Shown here: positions 31,113-43,166 of the stretch, one piece after another
How positions within the stretch are numbered: the stretch's first letter is position 1
How the letters are laid out: every line of letters starts with the position of its first letter
Assembly (NCBI RefSeq): GCF_000499845.2
Contig: NC_023756.2
Coordinates: forward strand, 9,345,344 to 9,409,343
Direction: 5' to 3'
Length of the DNA: 64,000 bases
From: Phaseolus vulgaris
Taxonomy: Eukaryota > Streptophyta > Magnoliopsida > Fabales > Fabaceae
Made by a program: the position numbers and the translations under genes
Notes under the pieces: generated by a model
Seen by the model: the letters and a program-made list of their open reading frames with translations, nothing else
Databases searched by the model: none
What the model was told of the DNA's origin: nothing

Positions 31113-33380
31113 ATGTCAAGATCAGCAGGGGGGACTCCGTTCTTCTTTTCTAACTTTCCCTTCGATATCAAAGAATCAGATTTATGGAAAATTTTTCGCA
31201 GCTGGGGAAGGGTGAGTGATATTTTCATATCAAGAAGATTGAACATTAAGAAGCAAAGGTTTGGTTTTGTGAGATTTCAAGGGGTGCAGAACGTAAGAGA
31301 GCTAGAGAACCACTTGAATACAATATGGATTGGGAGTTGGAAAATGAAAGTTAACAGACCGAAATACAATAGGTCAGCTGAAACAAGAAAGGAGTGGAAC
31401 ATGAAGTTGAAAGAGAAGATAATAGATCCAGAAAGGGAGATAAAAAAAGTGTGGAGGGCCAAAGAGGAAAAAACGTACGCAAACATTGTCAAGAGTGGTA
31501 TAAGAAACAACGAACAAACACAGAACATAGCAAGGGTGCAGGCTATACATTTTAGAGCAGAGGAAACGCCCAGGGATTGGCTAAAAAAGTGTTATATTGG
31601 GAGGGTTTCAGATTTAAGTAAAATTTCAAGTTTGAATGAATGCTTTATTCTGGGCGGTTTCAACCACATAAAGGTAAAATTTTTGGGTGGGTTCCATGTG
31701 TTACTGATGGGGGAAAATGAATTAAAGATCCAAGAAGCGTTAGTGGAAAATAAAGGGTGGTTCGAAGAATTATTTGATACCATCATTCCATGGGAAGAAC
31801 AATTTGTCGCAGTGGACAAACTGGTTTGGGTGAGATGCAGGGGTCTTCCGTTGAAGCTATGGAATATAGATTGTTTCAAACACATCGCAGCTTTAATGGG
31901 GACACTTGTAGAGGTGGATAAAGCAACGTTAGCACTGGAAGAACTCGAGTATGCAAGATTTAAAATCAGAGTGTCAGTGGGTTGCGAAGCAAAGTTAACC
32001 AACTATATGAGGATCAACGAGAATCTGTATCAAATATCGGTGGAGGAAGAATGCACAGTCCCAGAACATAAGCTGTGCCAATGCCTTTGGGGTGGAACAT
32101 CTGAGGGAAACGAGTCAGAGGCGGAATCATTGGCGTCTCACGCATCGGTAAATTCGGGGAGCTGCGATTTCGAAGATCAAACGGTGAAAATGAGAGATGA
32201 ACAACCATCATCGGAACAACTTGGCCGGAGATCAGAACCATTTGTACCGTTACAAAATTATATGCCTTATTTGGCAAATTCTGTGGGAGCTTTTTCGGCA
32301 CCCAATTGTGGCACATACACAGGAAAGGAGAAACCAGGTTCGGTGTGCCCAACGGCTCTAAGCAGGGCTGACGTGGCACAGAGGACTGGGCCTTCAGAAC
32401 CGGCCCAAAGAGCGTCGAACCAAACAGACCACTTAGACGTGGAAGGGAGGTGCAGCGATAAAAAATTCATTGAGTTTCGGCCGAAAAGTAGCCCAAATAT
32501 CAGTACGGAGGAGGAGAAATTATGGAAGGGATCTCTGGGAAACAAGATCCTTTCGGAAAAACCCATCGTTTTAGGAGAGTTAGAACAGGCGGGTCATAAG
32601 TGGACCAAAGAAACCACCGTCCACAAAGAGAAGGTTTGTAATGAGGCAGTCAGCGCGCCACCAACTGATACATTTGCGACGGCGGAGGGAAGTAAGAGAC
32701 CCACTCCGAATTCACAGTCAAAGGCAGAGAAAGAGGGAGGACCACCACCCTATCAAGCATCGTCACCGGCGGGAGAAACGAAGGCGAGGAAGGAGGTCTC
32801 AATGCTGTCAATCTCGAGGGTGGAAGATTCCCTACGTTCGCTACCCTCAGGGGCGAATAGTGGAAGTGTCGAAACGGGAAAAAATACGCAGGGTCACAAT
32901 AAGACTGGTTTGAGATCGGGCATAATAAAAGACATTTACTTACCGTTTGAGGAGTACAGAAAGACGGGGCCCGAAGAGCAAAGCAAAGTGGGGTTCAAAC
33001 AAACAGTAGAAGGGAAGAACAATCACACAATGCAAGCCAACGGTATGAAATCCTTTAATTCATTGGATTCTAAAGAAAGAAGAGTCTTTTGGGTGGGTGA
33101 ATCAAGCAAATACAACAAGAGGGAAGAGCGCAAGCAACTAAGGTCAGTTTTATCACAAATTAGCAATTCAATTTCTGACATGGATATAAATAATTGTAAT
33201 CGTCATTTTTGGTTAAAACATGGCTCTTTAGAAACGATCAGATTATGGGAATTGGGAAAGCAGATAGGTGCTACAGGCGGGATTGATGGAAACGTTATGA
33301 TAAATCTAGAAGATCTGGAAAAAAGGGATAGGAATCTAAAATTCCAAAGAGAAGCTGGGGAAAATAAGTGTTGTAGATGA
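31113..33380 (+). CDS. LINE ORF1 protein with N-terminal RRM
   Basis: 755 residues from the ATG at 31113; a GTG nine bases upstream is in frame but unlikely to be used. Residues 10-15 (FFFSNF) and 49-55 (RFGFVRF) are the RNP2 and RNP1 signatures of an RNA-recognition motif, typical of the RRM clade of plant L1 elements. Residues ~150-320 look like the DUF4283-type region that follows it, with conserved tryptophans (W in LVWVRCRGLPLKLWN). The long C-terminal half is polar and low in structure. I see no CCHC zinc knuckle. The product should bind LINE RNA in the ribonucleoprotein particle. The frame is fully open, and its stop overlaps the ORF2 start. Confidence 0.9.
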   Translation: MSRSAGGTPFFFSNFPFDIKESDLWKIFRSWGRVSDIFISRRLNIKKQRFGFVRFQGVQNVRELENHLNTIWIGSWKMKVNRPKYNRSAETRKEWNMKLKEKIIDPEREIKKVWRAKEEKTYANIVKSGIRNNEQTQNIARVQAIHFRAEETPRDWLKKCYIGRVSDLSKISSLNECFILGGFNHIKVKFLGGFHVLLMGENELKIQEALVENKGWFEELFDTIIPWEEQFVAVDKLVWVRCRGLPLKLWNIDCFKHIAALMGTLVEVDKATLALEELEYARFKIRVSVGCEAKLTNYMRINENLYQISVEEECTVPEHKLCQCLWGGTSEGNESEAESLASHASVNSGSCDFEDQTVKMRDEQPSSEQLGRRSEPFVPLQNYMPYLANSVGAFSAPNCGTYTGKEKPGSVCPTALSRADVAQRTGPSEPAQRASNQTDHLDVEGRCSDKKFIEFRPKSSPNISTEEEKLWKGSLGNKILSEKPIVLGELEQAGHKWTKETTVHKEKVCNEAVSAPPTDTFATAEGSKRPTPNSQSKAEKEGGPPPYQASSPAGETKARKEVSMLSISRVEDSLRSLPSGANSGSVETGKNTQGHNKTGLRSGIIKDIYLPFEEYRKTGPEEQSKVGFKQTVEGKNNHTMQANGMKSFNSLDSKERRVFWVGESSKYNKREERKQLRSVLSQISNSISDMDINNCNRHFWLKHGSLETIRLWELGKQIGATGGIDGNVMINLEDLEKRDRNLKFQREAGENKCCR

Positions 33381-36300
33381 GAATCTTATCATTAAATGTA
33401 AGAGGATTCGGGAGTCCGGTGAAATGGAGGTATATTAAGGACATTATTAGAAAGGAAGATGTTAGAATGGTGTGTTTGCAAGAAGTAAAAGGGGTAAATT
33501 TCAGTTTCAATAAATGTTGTCAGTTGTGGGGAGATAACGACATTGATTACCTTTATAGTGAACCATCTAATGGGGCAGGGGGCATCCTCACAATCTGGCA
33601 CAAAAACTTCTTTCTTTGCTCAAATAGCATAATTAGTGGACGGTTCATTGCGTTTTTCGGGTTTTTTAAGAAGATTAGTATTCCAGTTGTCATAGTAAAT
33701 GTGTATTCTTCTTGTAATCTGCTTGAGAAAATGCAATTGTGGGAGGATCTAAAAAAGGTCAGACAAAATGAACCTTGCAAATCATGGTGTATTCTGGGAG
33801 ATTTCAACGCCATAAGAAGAGAAGGGGAACGTAAGGGGATAAACTGTGCAAGTAGAAATAAGAGAGAAATGCAAGGTTTTAATAATTTTATTGATGAAAT
33901 GGAAATGGTGGATATACCCTGATGAGAATCAAATAAAGGAGGCTTTTATTAATGGAGGAAGAGGACATCCACCCTCACATTTGAAGTTCTTCCTTCTAGT
34001 CTTCTCAAAATTAAAAGAAGACATAAAATAAAGATGAGGCCCAAGCCCAAGCCCAAGAAGGCCAAAGCCCAAAGAGCCCAAGTCCATCCCATGAGGGGCA
34101 AGGCCAAGCTTTGAAATACTCTTGTATAGTTTTAGGAGGTGTGGTTATTAAATAAAGGTGTGTGAAAATGTAAAATAAAGTCACATTGTCCATGTGACTT
34201 AGGAGAGTGGTGTAGGTGTAGTTTTTGGGAGGTGTCATAGTAGAAAAAGGTCACACCTCCCATGTGACTTGTTTTTGGTGGGAATTTCAAATGAGTTTAT
34301 TTGAAATTTCCCACCTATTTTTCAGCACCTTAGGCTATAAATAGAGGTGCTTCCTTTGTAAAATTCAGATTTGAATTTTATCTAAAGAAACTATACTCAA
34401 AATTGGAGTGAGCATTTGGAGAGCTTTTGAGCTTCTACTCTAGTCTTATCTTGAAGGACCATGGTTTCCTCAAGTGGCGGCTTGCACACTCATCTAGGAG
34501 CATCCATTCTTCTAGTGGCGTGATCATCCAACCATTCCTCCATCTTCATGAGCATTCTCTTCTCCTTCCTTTCTTCTTCTTCAATTTGTTCATGTTGCCT
34601 TGAGTTTTGAGTTGTTTTTTTGTTTCGGTTCCTTTAATTTTCCAGCACCTATTTTCTGTTTGCTTCTTAATTCTGTTCGGTACTTTTGTTTTTGTTTCAA
34701 TTTCTGTTCGGTCTCTTCTTTTCATTCTCCTTTGTTGATTCAATTTGACAATATTTGGTTCATCCAAATGAGTTTGGGATTTGGTACTTGTTATTGGTGA
34801 GTTCTTGATTTTAGAACCATGATCCAACTTCTAAGAAAGTGCTTCTATATTTTCCAGCTCAAGGTGATTCCTCAAAGTGTCAAGAATCTTGTTCTATGTG
34901 GCTATTGGAATCACATTATGCCCTGTATTGGAAGAAAATTTACTTGGTACAGACCTAATGGCAAAGCTAAGAGTAGGTTGGACAGGATTTTAACTACTTT
35001 TGATTGGCTGCAACATTGGCCAGGTTGTAAGCAATACGTCTTGGATAGACAAATTTCCGACCACTGTGCTCTGGTGTTAAAATCAAATGTGGTCGACTGG
35101 GGACCAAAACCATTAAGGTTCCTAGATATCTGGCAGGAAGATAAGGAGTTTGATAATTTTGTCAAAAGAAAATGGGAAAGTTATTTGGTACAAGGAAACG
35201 AATTCATAGTGTTAAAAGAGAAGTTGAAAATGCTAAAGAGCGACTTGAAAGAATGGAATAAGGATGTTTTTGGGCACACTAATAAAATAAAACTCGATAT
35301 CTTGAGGAAAATACAAGAGCTGGACATGTGTGATGATATAGATGAATTGGACGAGAACAAGACTAGGGAAAGAAGAGAACTCTTGAGCCAATTACAGGAT
35401 ATTAATGTGAGGAATGAATCTTTATTACAACAAAAGTCAAGAGCACTATGGATCAAGCAGGGAGATTCCAACTCAAAATTCTTTCATGCGTCAATTAGAT
35501 GGAGGAGGTTAAGGAATGAGATAAAAGGAATACATTGCTCCAGTTCAGGTAATTGGGTGGAAGATCCGAACACGGTAAAGGAGATGATCAAAGAATTCTA
35601 CAAGAAAAAGATGTCAGCCATCGAGGATATCGGAGTGAGGCTGGATAATGTGGAGTTTAAGGAGATATCTGAATCTGACAATAGTTTTTTGACTGATTCC
35701 TTTGATGAAGAGGAGATTAAGGACGCCATTTGGAATTGCGACAGTCATAAAAGCCCCGGTCCAGATGGAGTAACATTCAGTTTCATTAAAAAGTATTGGG
35801 GTACTTTAAAAAAGGAGGTGTCGGGAGCACTGAAATTCTTCCACAGAGAAGGGAAAATCCTGAAGGGCTGTAATGCCTCATTCATAACGCTGATTCCAAA
35901 GTCTGATAATCCTCAATCTCTTGAAGAGTATAGACCAATATCACTGGTGGGTTGCATGTACAAAATCTTGACCAAAGTGTTATCTAACAGGATCAAAAAA
36001 GTTATTGAGAAGGTGATAGATGGATCACAATCGGCGTTTTTGTCAAATAGAGGGTTACTAGACAGCGTTTTAGTAGTGAACGAGGTGTTGGAAGACTTGA
36101 AAAGAAGGAGAAAAAAAGGGATGATTGTGAAACTTGATTTTGAAAAGGCGTACGACTCGGTAAGTTGGGAGTTCTTATTTTACATGATGGGAAGACTAGG
36201 GTTCTGTGGAAGATGGATACAATGGATTAAAGCTTGCCTAGAATCAGCTACAGTCTCGATTTTGGTAAACGGTAGTCCGACAAAAGAATTTAAACCTTCT

Positions 36301-38049
36301 AGAGGCCTTAGACAAGGGGATCCAATGGCACCGTTCTTGTTTTTGATTGTAGCACAAGGTTTGGCAGGACTAGTGAAACAGGCAACAACAAAAAACCTGT
36401 ATTCAGGAATAAAAGTGGGGGAAAAAAAGGTGGAAGTGAATTTACTCCAATTTGCAGACGACACTCTTTTTGTATGTGAATCCAAGGTACAAAACATCCT
36501 GTGCATTAAGGCTATTTTAAGATGTTTTGAATTAAGCTCTGGCCTTAAAGTTAATTTCTATAAGAGCAAAATTGGTGCTATTGGAGTAGAAAGAAATGAG
36601 GTGAAAATGTATTCGGATATTTTACACTGTAGCCTAATGGATATACCTTTTACATACTTAGGACTTACTATTGGGGGTAATCCATCTAGGTATGCATTTT
36701 GGGAGCATGTACTATCAAAGATTAGAAAGAAACTTTCAGTTTGGAAGGGGAGGAATATGTCCTTCGCAGGAAGAGTTTGTCTTATAAAATCCGTCATCAA
36801 CGCTATACCACTTTTCTATCTATCCTTTTTCAAGGCACCGAATGGAGTGTGTAAGGAGATCACAAAGATACAGAGGAAGTTTCTGTGGGGATGGGGAGCG
36901 GAAGGGAGAAAAATCGCTTGGACTAGCTGGGAGAATATTTGTAAATCGAAAAAGGAGGGGGGACTAGGTATCAGGAGAATCGATCTATTCAACAAGGCAC
37001 TATTGGCTAAATGGTTATGGAGAATGGAAACACCAGAGACAGGACTTTGGAGGGAAGTTTTAGAGTCAAAGTATGGCTCAAGGAGGACAAAAAAATCATC
37101 TAGATGGTGGAGGGATTTAATAAAAGTTAGAATTTCAGACCAAGGCGACAATTGGTTCAATTCGAACTTGGTCTGGAAAGTTGGAGATGGGGAGAAGGTC
37201 AAATTCTGGGAAGATGTATGGCTAGACAATGGTCAACTCATAGAAAGATATGAAAGATTATATAACAACTCCGAGTTGAAGGATAAGTCTATAAGTAGTT
37301 TTGGAAGATGGTCCACTGAAGGTTGGGAGTGGAAATTCAGATGGAGAAGAGAGTGGTTTGAGTGGGAAAAAACCATGGTAGAGGAATTCATGTCAATTAT
37401 ATCACATGTGTCACTATACCAAGGTCTAGAAGACAAAAGGTTATGGAATAACCCTCCATTATATTCTTTCTCGGTAAAATCAGCTTATAATAAGTTAGCA
37501 AATCACACATCTGGGGGGGGCTTGGGGGTGTTTGAACATTTATGGGATTTAAAGGTTATGCCTTCAGCTCTTTTTTATATGTGGAGAGCCTTCTCAAATA
37601 GAATTGCTACAAAACAGAATTTGGGGAAAAGGGGAATTGCAATGGGGGATACGTTATGTGTTTTATGCGGAAAGGAGGAGACAACTTCACACATTCTTGT
37701 CTCGTGTGTGGAATCAAATAAAGTTTGGAATATGTGCTTGAGCTGGATGGGGATTAGTTCGGTGAACCACAATGAATTGAGGTGTCACTTTGAACAATTC
37801 TATTGCATGTGCTTAAATCAAGAAGGCAATAGGTTATGGAAAAGTCTTTGGGTTTCAGTTGCTTGGTGTATATGGAAGCATAGAAACAGGGTTATTTTTA
37901 ACCAAGCAAAAGTAGACGCAGAGGAAATCTTTACTATGGCACAAGTACAATCTTAGGTGTGGATGAAACATAAAGAAAGGAAAGTTAACTTCTCTTTTTC
38001 TGATTGGATTCTGTCACCGCTAACCAGTATTAATATGGTAACTAAGTAA
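33377..38049 (+). pseudogene. LINE ORF2 (endonuclease, reverse transcriptase, zf-RVT), interrupted
   Basis: The ATG at 33377 overlaps the ORF1 stop as ATGA. Endonuclease signatures are present: LNVRG, CLQEVK and GDFNA before the insertion, ISDHCAL after it. RT motifs follow: PGPDG, YRPISLVG, LDFEKAYDS, GLRQGDP and the catalytic FADD (near 36450-36470). The zf-RVT region (LWDLKVMPSALFYMWRAF, LCVLCG) is at about 37530-37690. No RNase H domain. The insertion lies between codon 181 (ending 33919) and the codon at 34924, and the two halves are in matching frame. TAG at 37954-37956 stands where relatives have Trp; the frame then continues 30 more codons to TAA at 38047-38049. The protein would copy the LINE RNA at a nicked target. 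Confidence 0.9.
33920..34923 (+). mobile_element. LTR-like insertion inside LINE ORF2
   Basis: About 1 kb of foreign DNA starting TGATGAGAATC, with a run of 'cccaagcccaag', a TATA-like GGCTATAAATAGAGG at about 34333 and a T-rich, pyrimidine-rich 3' half. The string CCCTG occurs at both junctions (33917-33921 and 34921-34925); the longer flanks ATACCC and ATGCCC differ by one base. Ends are not canonical TG...CA, so a solo LTR with a decayed end is the best reading. It resembles the block at 29407-30290. Confidence 0.6.
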
Positions 38050-39093
38050 GTTTAGCTGGATGCAATTTGTGTAAGTATTTTAGGACATAAAAGTAAAGCA
38101 AGTTAGGATGAGCTGTACCAATATCTTAGCTTGAATTATTCACATCTTTGGTTATGGCTTTTTCTGTTTCTTTGTATCAATTGAGAGGGGAAGGAGGTGG
38201 TGTTGTGTGATGCAGGTAAACAAAGAGAGGAGCAGAGAATAACAGGTATCAAAGGAGAGACGGGCGGTCACAATTGTTAAAACGAGGAAAAAGCAGTTAA
38301 GAAGCTGTGATGAAGATGGTCGAAAGCTTATGACAGGGAGGGTTCCTTGAGTAATAAATGGTAGTATTTGTTAGGAGTTTATGCAGCCAGCAAAGGAAGA
38401 GGAAGACAATAAGGGGTGGAAGGAAAAGTTGAAAGCACACGAAGAGAAAGATGAGGTTATGTTTAGATAGAGCATAGCAGTTTTTCAAGAGGACCAAAGG
38501 ACGTTTGCTGGTATAAAAGGGAAGTATAAGGGAAGTAAAAATTTAAAGTAATATTTTTATGAATTAATGTACATTTAACTATCTCTGAACACGGTGCAGT
38601 AGTTTTAAGCTGAAGGACCAAGTGACGTTTTGCTGGTAAGATGACACTTGTTAAGTAGATATGGGATAGGATAGCTTTCCTACAACCCAAAGATTAGGAG
38701 ATCGAATGTTGAAGATGGACGATAAGATAAAGGGCCAGGCCAAAATAAATTTCAAGGGGTCTGTGTTAATGCAACACGTTAGTGGTTGGTAAGAGGGCCC
38801 TTGGAGTGAGGTTCAAGATCAAATATAAAGAGAAGAACACGGCTTGCTGAGGCTACAGGAAGAACACGTTATATTCCTAAGCCTTGTCTTTCTTCTTTTT
38901 GAGATAGAGATAGAGCAGCTTTTAGAAAGTAAGGGTCTTCTTAGTGTTTAAAGGGAAGGGCTATGCAAAGTGGAACCAAGGTCACTCATGCCTTATTCTA
39001 AGCTAAAGAAAATGGTTGTTAATTTTTTCTTTTTTTCTTGTATAAGGGTTGGGATACCCCTAAAGTATTTCTTTAATTTATTTTATTCTTTGT
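38050..39093 (+). other. 3' untranslated region of the LINE
   Basis: About 1 kb of non-coding sequence between the natural ORF2 stop and the poly(A) tail. It is G/A-rich (GGGAAGGAGG, AGAGAGGAGCAG), unlike the AT-rich flanks. No ORF or known motif. Confidence 0.75.
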
Positions 39094-39121
39094 AAAAAAA
39101 AAAAAAAAACTTGTGATACAT

Positions 39122-40528
39122 GAAAAATATTATAATTAAGAGTAATCCTATATTATTAATTTTATAAAACCATAACTAATTTGAAATATTTGTTTTAAAT
39201 GTAACACAAATTAAGAACCAACTTGTGTTGTGTTGGTACAAATAATGACTCCTTTAATTAGAATGACAGGAGTTTAATTCAAAATTACTGAAAATACAGA
39301 TAACTTAAATTGGGAAATGGATGTGGAGCTATTCTATATTGGTCAAACTTTTTAAAAGAATTAATCTTCATACACAACTAAATAATTATTAAATCAAAAC
39401 TAATTTTAAAAATAAATTATTTTTAATTTATAAACTAATTTTTAAATTATTAATTAATTAATTAATTAATTGATATTTTATTAACTATAATTTTAAAATT
39501 TAAAATAGTTTATAACTAAAACTTTGATAACTAAAAAAATATCAATTTTAAATTTTTATTAATAATAAAAAATATTTTAAATATTAATATTTTTTTAATT
39601 TTAAATAATATTTAATTTAATTGGTATAATAAATAATTATATTTTATCTTTAAAATCAATTTTTATTTAATAATATTTTACACTAATCTTCAGTAAAATA
39701 ATCCTTCATAATAAATAAATAAAATTAAACAAATCACAACTTCCAAAGTGTTAATAAGAGTATTATTGAATGCACTGATATGACAGTTTATTTTATTACT
39801 ACACTTTTTCTTTTTCAATTCAGTGTTCTTTTGTCAGTTTCTTAATCCTAGTATATTATCTATACTAATAGTGGTGGTTATGTTCTACACTCCACACATA
39901 AAATAATTGCTTCTTTATTCTTAGGATTCTGCAGTTTTGTCTCTACCAATTTTAGTCATTTGTTCTTCGTCATCACAGTTTTGATTTGAAAATTACATTA
40001 CAGTGTGCTACTTTGTCATTTTATGAAACATTCTGACAAAGTATGTACATTTAAATAAAACCCTAATTATAATATGTTTTCCATTACAGATCGGAGACTC
40101 AATTCTCATTTATTAAATGAAGTTCCAAATTTAATTTAAACTTCACGAACAGATATGACTCCTCTTAAATGTCTTAAATGAAAAAATATATTAATTTTTT
40201 AAAAATTTAAATTTATTGTATATTTTTATTATAATTATAAAAATAAAAAATAATCATTTTGAAACAATCATGAAAAATATCTTTCTCCAAACAAATCTGA
40301 AACATACTTGTGCATATAAATCTCCCTGTGTCCTACATTTTAAAAATTATACGTATTTCCGTATTCGTATCTGTGTCGTATTAGTGTCCATACAGTGTCT
40401 GTGTTATATAAGATAGGAGGAGTAATAAGAAGGTCTCACTTAACCTTTTTTCTTTTTTATTTTAATCTGATTACTTATGCTTAAAATATTTATTACAGAT
40501 ATCACACAAGATAGGCTAACTAATTTAA
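39122..40528. other. AT-rich intergenic DNA
   Basis: No gene seen. Contains an (ATTA)n-type run near 39449-39472. Confidence 0.4.
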
Positions 40529-41279
40529 CACTACAAGAAAAAACTGTATTATCCATGGATAATTACCCATGAACTTTTTTTGGTATGTAAATAGGTTTTT
40601 ACCTACCAAAGATTTCGTAGGTAATGTTATTGTACATAAAAAGGGGAGAAAGGACTTTACGTACGAAAGTTAAGGTGGTGGGAAGTTTTAATGTATTTTA
40701 AAGTAATTTTTTTTAAAAAAAAAATATGTTGGTTTCCTTCTGAGGAACATTCCTCTCCACTCACCTCTCAAACATTCTCACACTCTTGCTCCCTTCACTG
40801 AAACAGGTTTCCTGAACTGAAACACTGGAGTTTTTGTTTGAAAACGTCAATGGAGGTTCTGAAATCCTAAACCAAACCGTGAGAATGTGAGAAACCGAAA
40901 CTGTAACACCTTCAAAGCTCTAAAACGTCCAAAGAATGAAACTTTGAAGTTCCGTTTTTTCCCTCCCAGTCTCTGTTTCGTTCCAAGATTTCAACCCAAA
41001 TTCGTGTCTTCCCAAATCTACACTGAAATCCCCAATTTTTGGTTTGAATTTGTGAAACCAAAAGCCCTAATCTGGTGTTCCTGATTGTAAACCTAAATCT
41101 TGAATGGTGACTTCGAAAATGTTGTGAAAACCCAATGGAAAGCTTCGTCGTGGTCGTGATGGTGGCCTGAAGCGCAGACAATTCAAGGGCGATTTACGAA
41201 CTTATTCATCGAGAGAAAGGTATTGATTTTTTTTCTTTGATTTAGTGTACGATAATGTTCTGTTGGATATGTTCTGTTG

Positions 41280-43025
41280 GATTACTTGACATTTAAAGTG
41301 AGTTTAGAGAGGTGAGCGGTGCGGTGCTGTGGCTCACCGCTTCCACCGTTTAGCACCTATAAGTAATACGTAATGTATAATTAGATGTTGTGCATAAATA
41401 GCTACAAAGAGGATCCCAGGTGATAAGATGAGTTAAGCTTAAGGTGAGAAGTTGTTGGTCTGGGTGAAGGACTGCTGTATGAATTTTGCTCTCTAAGAGG
41501 TTGATGCAAGGGATCTAGACTCTTCCAGTTTGGCCTATGCTGAGTTGTGTATATAAGCGGAGTTTCTGGAGCTGAGGCAAGAAGTTTAGCAGGTCCTAGT
41601 TTGTGTTGCTTTTTTACCCAGCAGGGTCACATGAACCATGAATATGTGCTCAGGTTTTGTAGAACCTGTTATACAAGGTTACGTGAGGGTTTATGCTCCA
41701 TACTCACTGTGAGACTTGGAGGACTCCTAGGATGTCAGCACAAGCTTGAGCTGGTTGTACTGGAAGGAGGTGGTATGGAGGAGGAAACTGAGTTTGTTGA
41801 ACTTCGGAATCTCTAGGAGCTGTGTGGATTCTGAGGTAGTATATAAGGATCTCGGCCTGCCTGATAAAGGAGGGGTTGGATGGAGAAGCTTTGCTGGACA
41901 GCGAGCAGATGGTGTAATAAGTGCTTGAATAAAAGCAAGCTGCACCAACAATATGGGTTGGAAGTAAATTGAAGAAGTGTAGGACTTCTTGTTATCTATA
42001 ATAGCAATCTCCTGGCAGAGGATCATCAACACTGGAATTAAGTGGGCTCCAAGTTCTTTTAAACAACCAACCTCTCTGAGATCATGTTTGGTTGATGACC
42101 TGGCTGTAGATAACATTGTATGGCATTAAGTCTCGCTGTTTTCCACGAGTAGAAGGTTGTTTTATGATATAATGGGGAATTGCACGGGTATATGGTCCAG
42201 GTATGGGGCAATCTTTGAGGCTGAACTGATGTGGACTTGCTAAGTACTCTGCTGGTGTTACTGGAAGGCGGATGGATTTAGTGACTAAAGTAGGTGAAGT
42301 TCTAGGCTGCTAAATAAGGAGAGTTGGGCAGATGTCTGTCGCCAGTTGTGGAATGCTGCCTTGGCTGGTACAACTATGTAAGATGACTAAGCTGGGTTGG
42401 GAGTGGGATGTTGGACGCTTCTGTAAGAATGTAGGATTTAATACGTATAGCCAGCTCTCTTCCAATACTCACCAAGAAAATCAGGATGCAACTTAGAGCC
42501 TTTTTATGCATTCAAAGCTTCTGGTGATGCCTAGGCACATACTCTGTAGGCAGGGGCTGTAAAGATTCTGGCGTAAGCATAGAGATGACAAATCACAGCT
42601 GCCAGACTTGGTTCTACCTAAAGTGGGTGTAGTTCTGCAGGTATATCTTTGTACATTGAAGTGTTGGTGCCTCCAGTCGTATTGGAGTAAGAAGGATGGA
42701 GCAAGAGGTGAATCTGAAGCCCAAAAAGTTAGTCACAGGGAGAGAGTTACTCTACGCTGCTGCTTCAGCCGTTCTCTTTTTCTAGTTCATGCTTAACTAG
42801 AGTGCAGCAGCATTGGGGGCGTGGTTGGGTGAAGTGTGGGAGTTGTCCTGCTCCTTACAATGTTGGCTGCAATCAAAGGATTGGCTCTCATGTTATGTGG
42901 TTTTCTCTCGTTTAGTTGGAGGCACTGGAATTCGATTTCTGGTTGTTGCCACAACTTTTAGCTTTAGGCTTGTGCTAGTATCTCTGCTGTTGTTTATAGT
43001 AGTTATTAGACTGTTGTTATTCCTT
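41280..43025. other. Moderate-GC insert inside CACTA A, possibly captured host sequence
   Basis: Composition rises clearly above the flanks. Several open frames up to ~130 codons overlap on both strands without a recognised domain. The tail passes into the NB-ARC scrap at 43026. It looks like exon/intron material taken up by the transposon, but I cannot name its source. Confidence 0.35.
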
Positions 43026-43166
43026 GTAAGAAGAGTAGTTGCTTATTGTGGAGGATTACCTCTTGCTCTTGAAGTCATTGGAACTTATTTATATGGAAGG
43101 ACGAAAAAAGAATGGAACAGAGTATTGTCAATATTAGACAATAATCCCCGGTTAGACAATAATTGA
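43026..43166 (+). pseudogene. NB-ARC (TIR-NBS-LRR type) gene fragment
   Basis: Forty-six codons ending at TGA contain VVAYCGGLPLALEVIG with the diagnostic GLPLAL box (43053-43070) of NB-ARC domains. A 'YLYGRTKKEWNRVLSIL' segment follows, as in legume TNL resistance proteins after the GLPL motif. P-loop, kinase-2 and MHD motifs are absent, so only the GLPL region survives. It lies inside the CACTA element and is most simply a transposon-captured exon piece. Confidence 0.8.

Larger units (their letters stand above)
31087..39121 (+). mobile_element. Nearly full-length L1-type LINE with target-site duplications
   Basis: A 13-bp direct repeat ACTTGTGATACAT flanks the element (31087-31099 and 39109-39121), and a 16-A tail (39094-39109) precedes the 3' copy. 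ORF1 (31113-33380) carries an RRM; ORF2 (33377-38049) has AP endonuclease, RT and zinc-finger regions. ORF2 is split by a ~1-kb LTR-like insertion (about 33920-34923) and has a TAG at 37954-37956. Only ~13 bp precede the ORF1 ATG, so the 5' UTR is missing or very short. Identical duplications indicate a fairly recent insertion. Confidence 0.95.

Noticed and set aside
34546..34827. Lys/Thr-rich minus-strand frame in the LINE insertion
   Set aside because: Complement of a pyrimidine-rich LTR tract with no domain.
33922..34920. Helitron insertion in the LINE
   Set aside because: No TC start, no CTRR end and no terminal hairpin; flanking CCCTG and LTR-like TATA/U5 features fit an LTR better.
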